Below, piece after piece: positions 24,531-24,775 of a stretch of DNA of 24,775 bases. The DNA comes from Strongylocentrotus pallidus (Eukaryota; Echinodermata; Echinoidea; Camarodonta; Strongylocentrotidae), in NCBI GenBank assembly GCA_030265145.1, contig JARBES010000120.1:17897712-17922486 (forward strand). The letters are read 5' to 3'. Position numbers and translations under genes: made by a program. The notes beneath the pieces were generated by a model. It was given only the letters and a program-made list of their open reading frames with translations, was not told where the DNA came from and did not search any database. How positions within the stretch are numbered: the stretch's first letter is position 1; each line of letters begins with the position of its first letter.

Positions 24531-24775
24531 ACACAAGTAAACAATGATCACCTTATACAGGTACTCAGAAAATTGGTAACAATTTCACCCGCTCGCACCA
24601 CCTTAATCATCGCAGGCGATTTCAACTACCCTAACATTGACTGGAGGGATTGTCATGTAAGGAATCGGCACAACCATACAGCCAGCTCCTTTCTTGACTG
24701 CCTACAAGACTTGTACTTACATCAAATGGTGGAAGAACCAACTAGATACAGGGCTGCCCAAAATCGTAATATCCT
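24515..24775 (+). mobile_element. LINE endonuclease-domain fragment, cut by window edge
   Basis: One open frame reads SSTQVNNDHLIQVLRK, then LIIAGDFNYPNIDW, FLDCLQDLYLHQMV and EEPTRYRAAQNRN. GDFN.P.IDW and EPTR are hallmarks of the apurinic-type endonuclease of CR1/L2/jockey-type LINEs; the usual next motif (L.LVFT) would lie beyond the edge. The fragment starts abruptly at the purine-rich repeat, so its upstream part is missing or elsewhere. Confidence 0.9.

Noticed and set aside
24134-24551. Lys/Arg/Glu-rich and Ser-rich open frames
   Set aside because: Low-complexity translations of GAA/GAG repeats; frames are open on both strands, as expected for such DNA.

Overview
The window looks like genomic DNA from a marine invertebrate deuterostome, most likely a sea urchin or another echinoderm. 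It has small exons (69-317 bp) in AT-rich introns. The introns are crowded with tRNA-derived SINEs carrying (ATT)n tails, hairpin MITEs and simple repeats. Two copies of one 6-kb stretch differ by about 3% in exons and by many insertions, as alleles of a very polymorphic species would. The species is inferred from general character, not from a diagnostic marker.

One host gene fills the window on the minus strand, from a start codon at 23876 to an exon at 109-189, and continues off the left edge. Its exons join with matching phases into about 938 codons. The product starts with a fatty-acylation-type N-terminus (MGCGSS), followed by a DUF4062-like domain (VRVFVSSTF to LRWGVP), a linker, a NACHT/STAND-type NTPase (Walker A GGPGSGKSS, Walker B IIVIDALNQ), a helical region with an acidic loop, and TPR-like helices. 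This is the layout of the nephrocystin-3 / TTC41 / 'TPR repeat-containing protein DDB_G0287407-like' group. I do not assign a symbol.

The middle six exons (7-12, which include the whole NTPase core) are present twice: copy A at 7066-12284 and copy B at 12930-18607, with a 100-N gap (12698-12797) between them. All differences I could count by eye in these exons (about 27 in 869 bp) are synonymous. The exon phases do not allow copy B to splice into copy A in frame. The simplest reading is that two allelic contigs were placed end to end by the assembler, so the real gene has one set. Read this way, the window becomes a two-haplotype alignment in which many mobile elements have their own empty site.

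Region by region: 1-868, last visible exon and a purine-rich satellite. 868-5600, exons 19-14, with a nested MITE-in-SINE at 1133-1385 and tandem repeats at 4598-5035. 5610-6580, exon 13 followed (plus-strand order) by five degenerate copies of its first 110 nt or so, with a period of about 157 bp. 6600-12697, copy A. 12798-18620, copy B. 18632-23876, exons 6-1 with several SINEs and a hAT-like MITE at 19678-20005. 23877-24510, 5' flank with purine-rich repeats. 24515-24775, the endonuclease part of a LINE running off the right edge.
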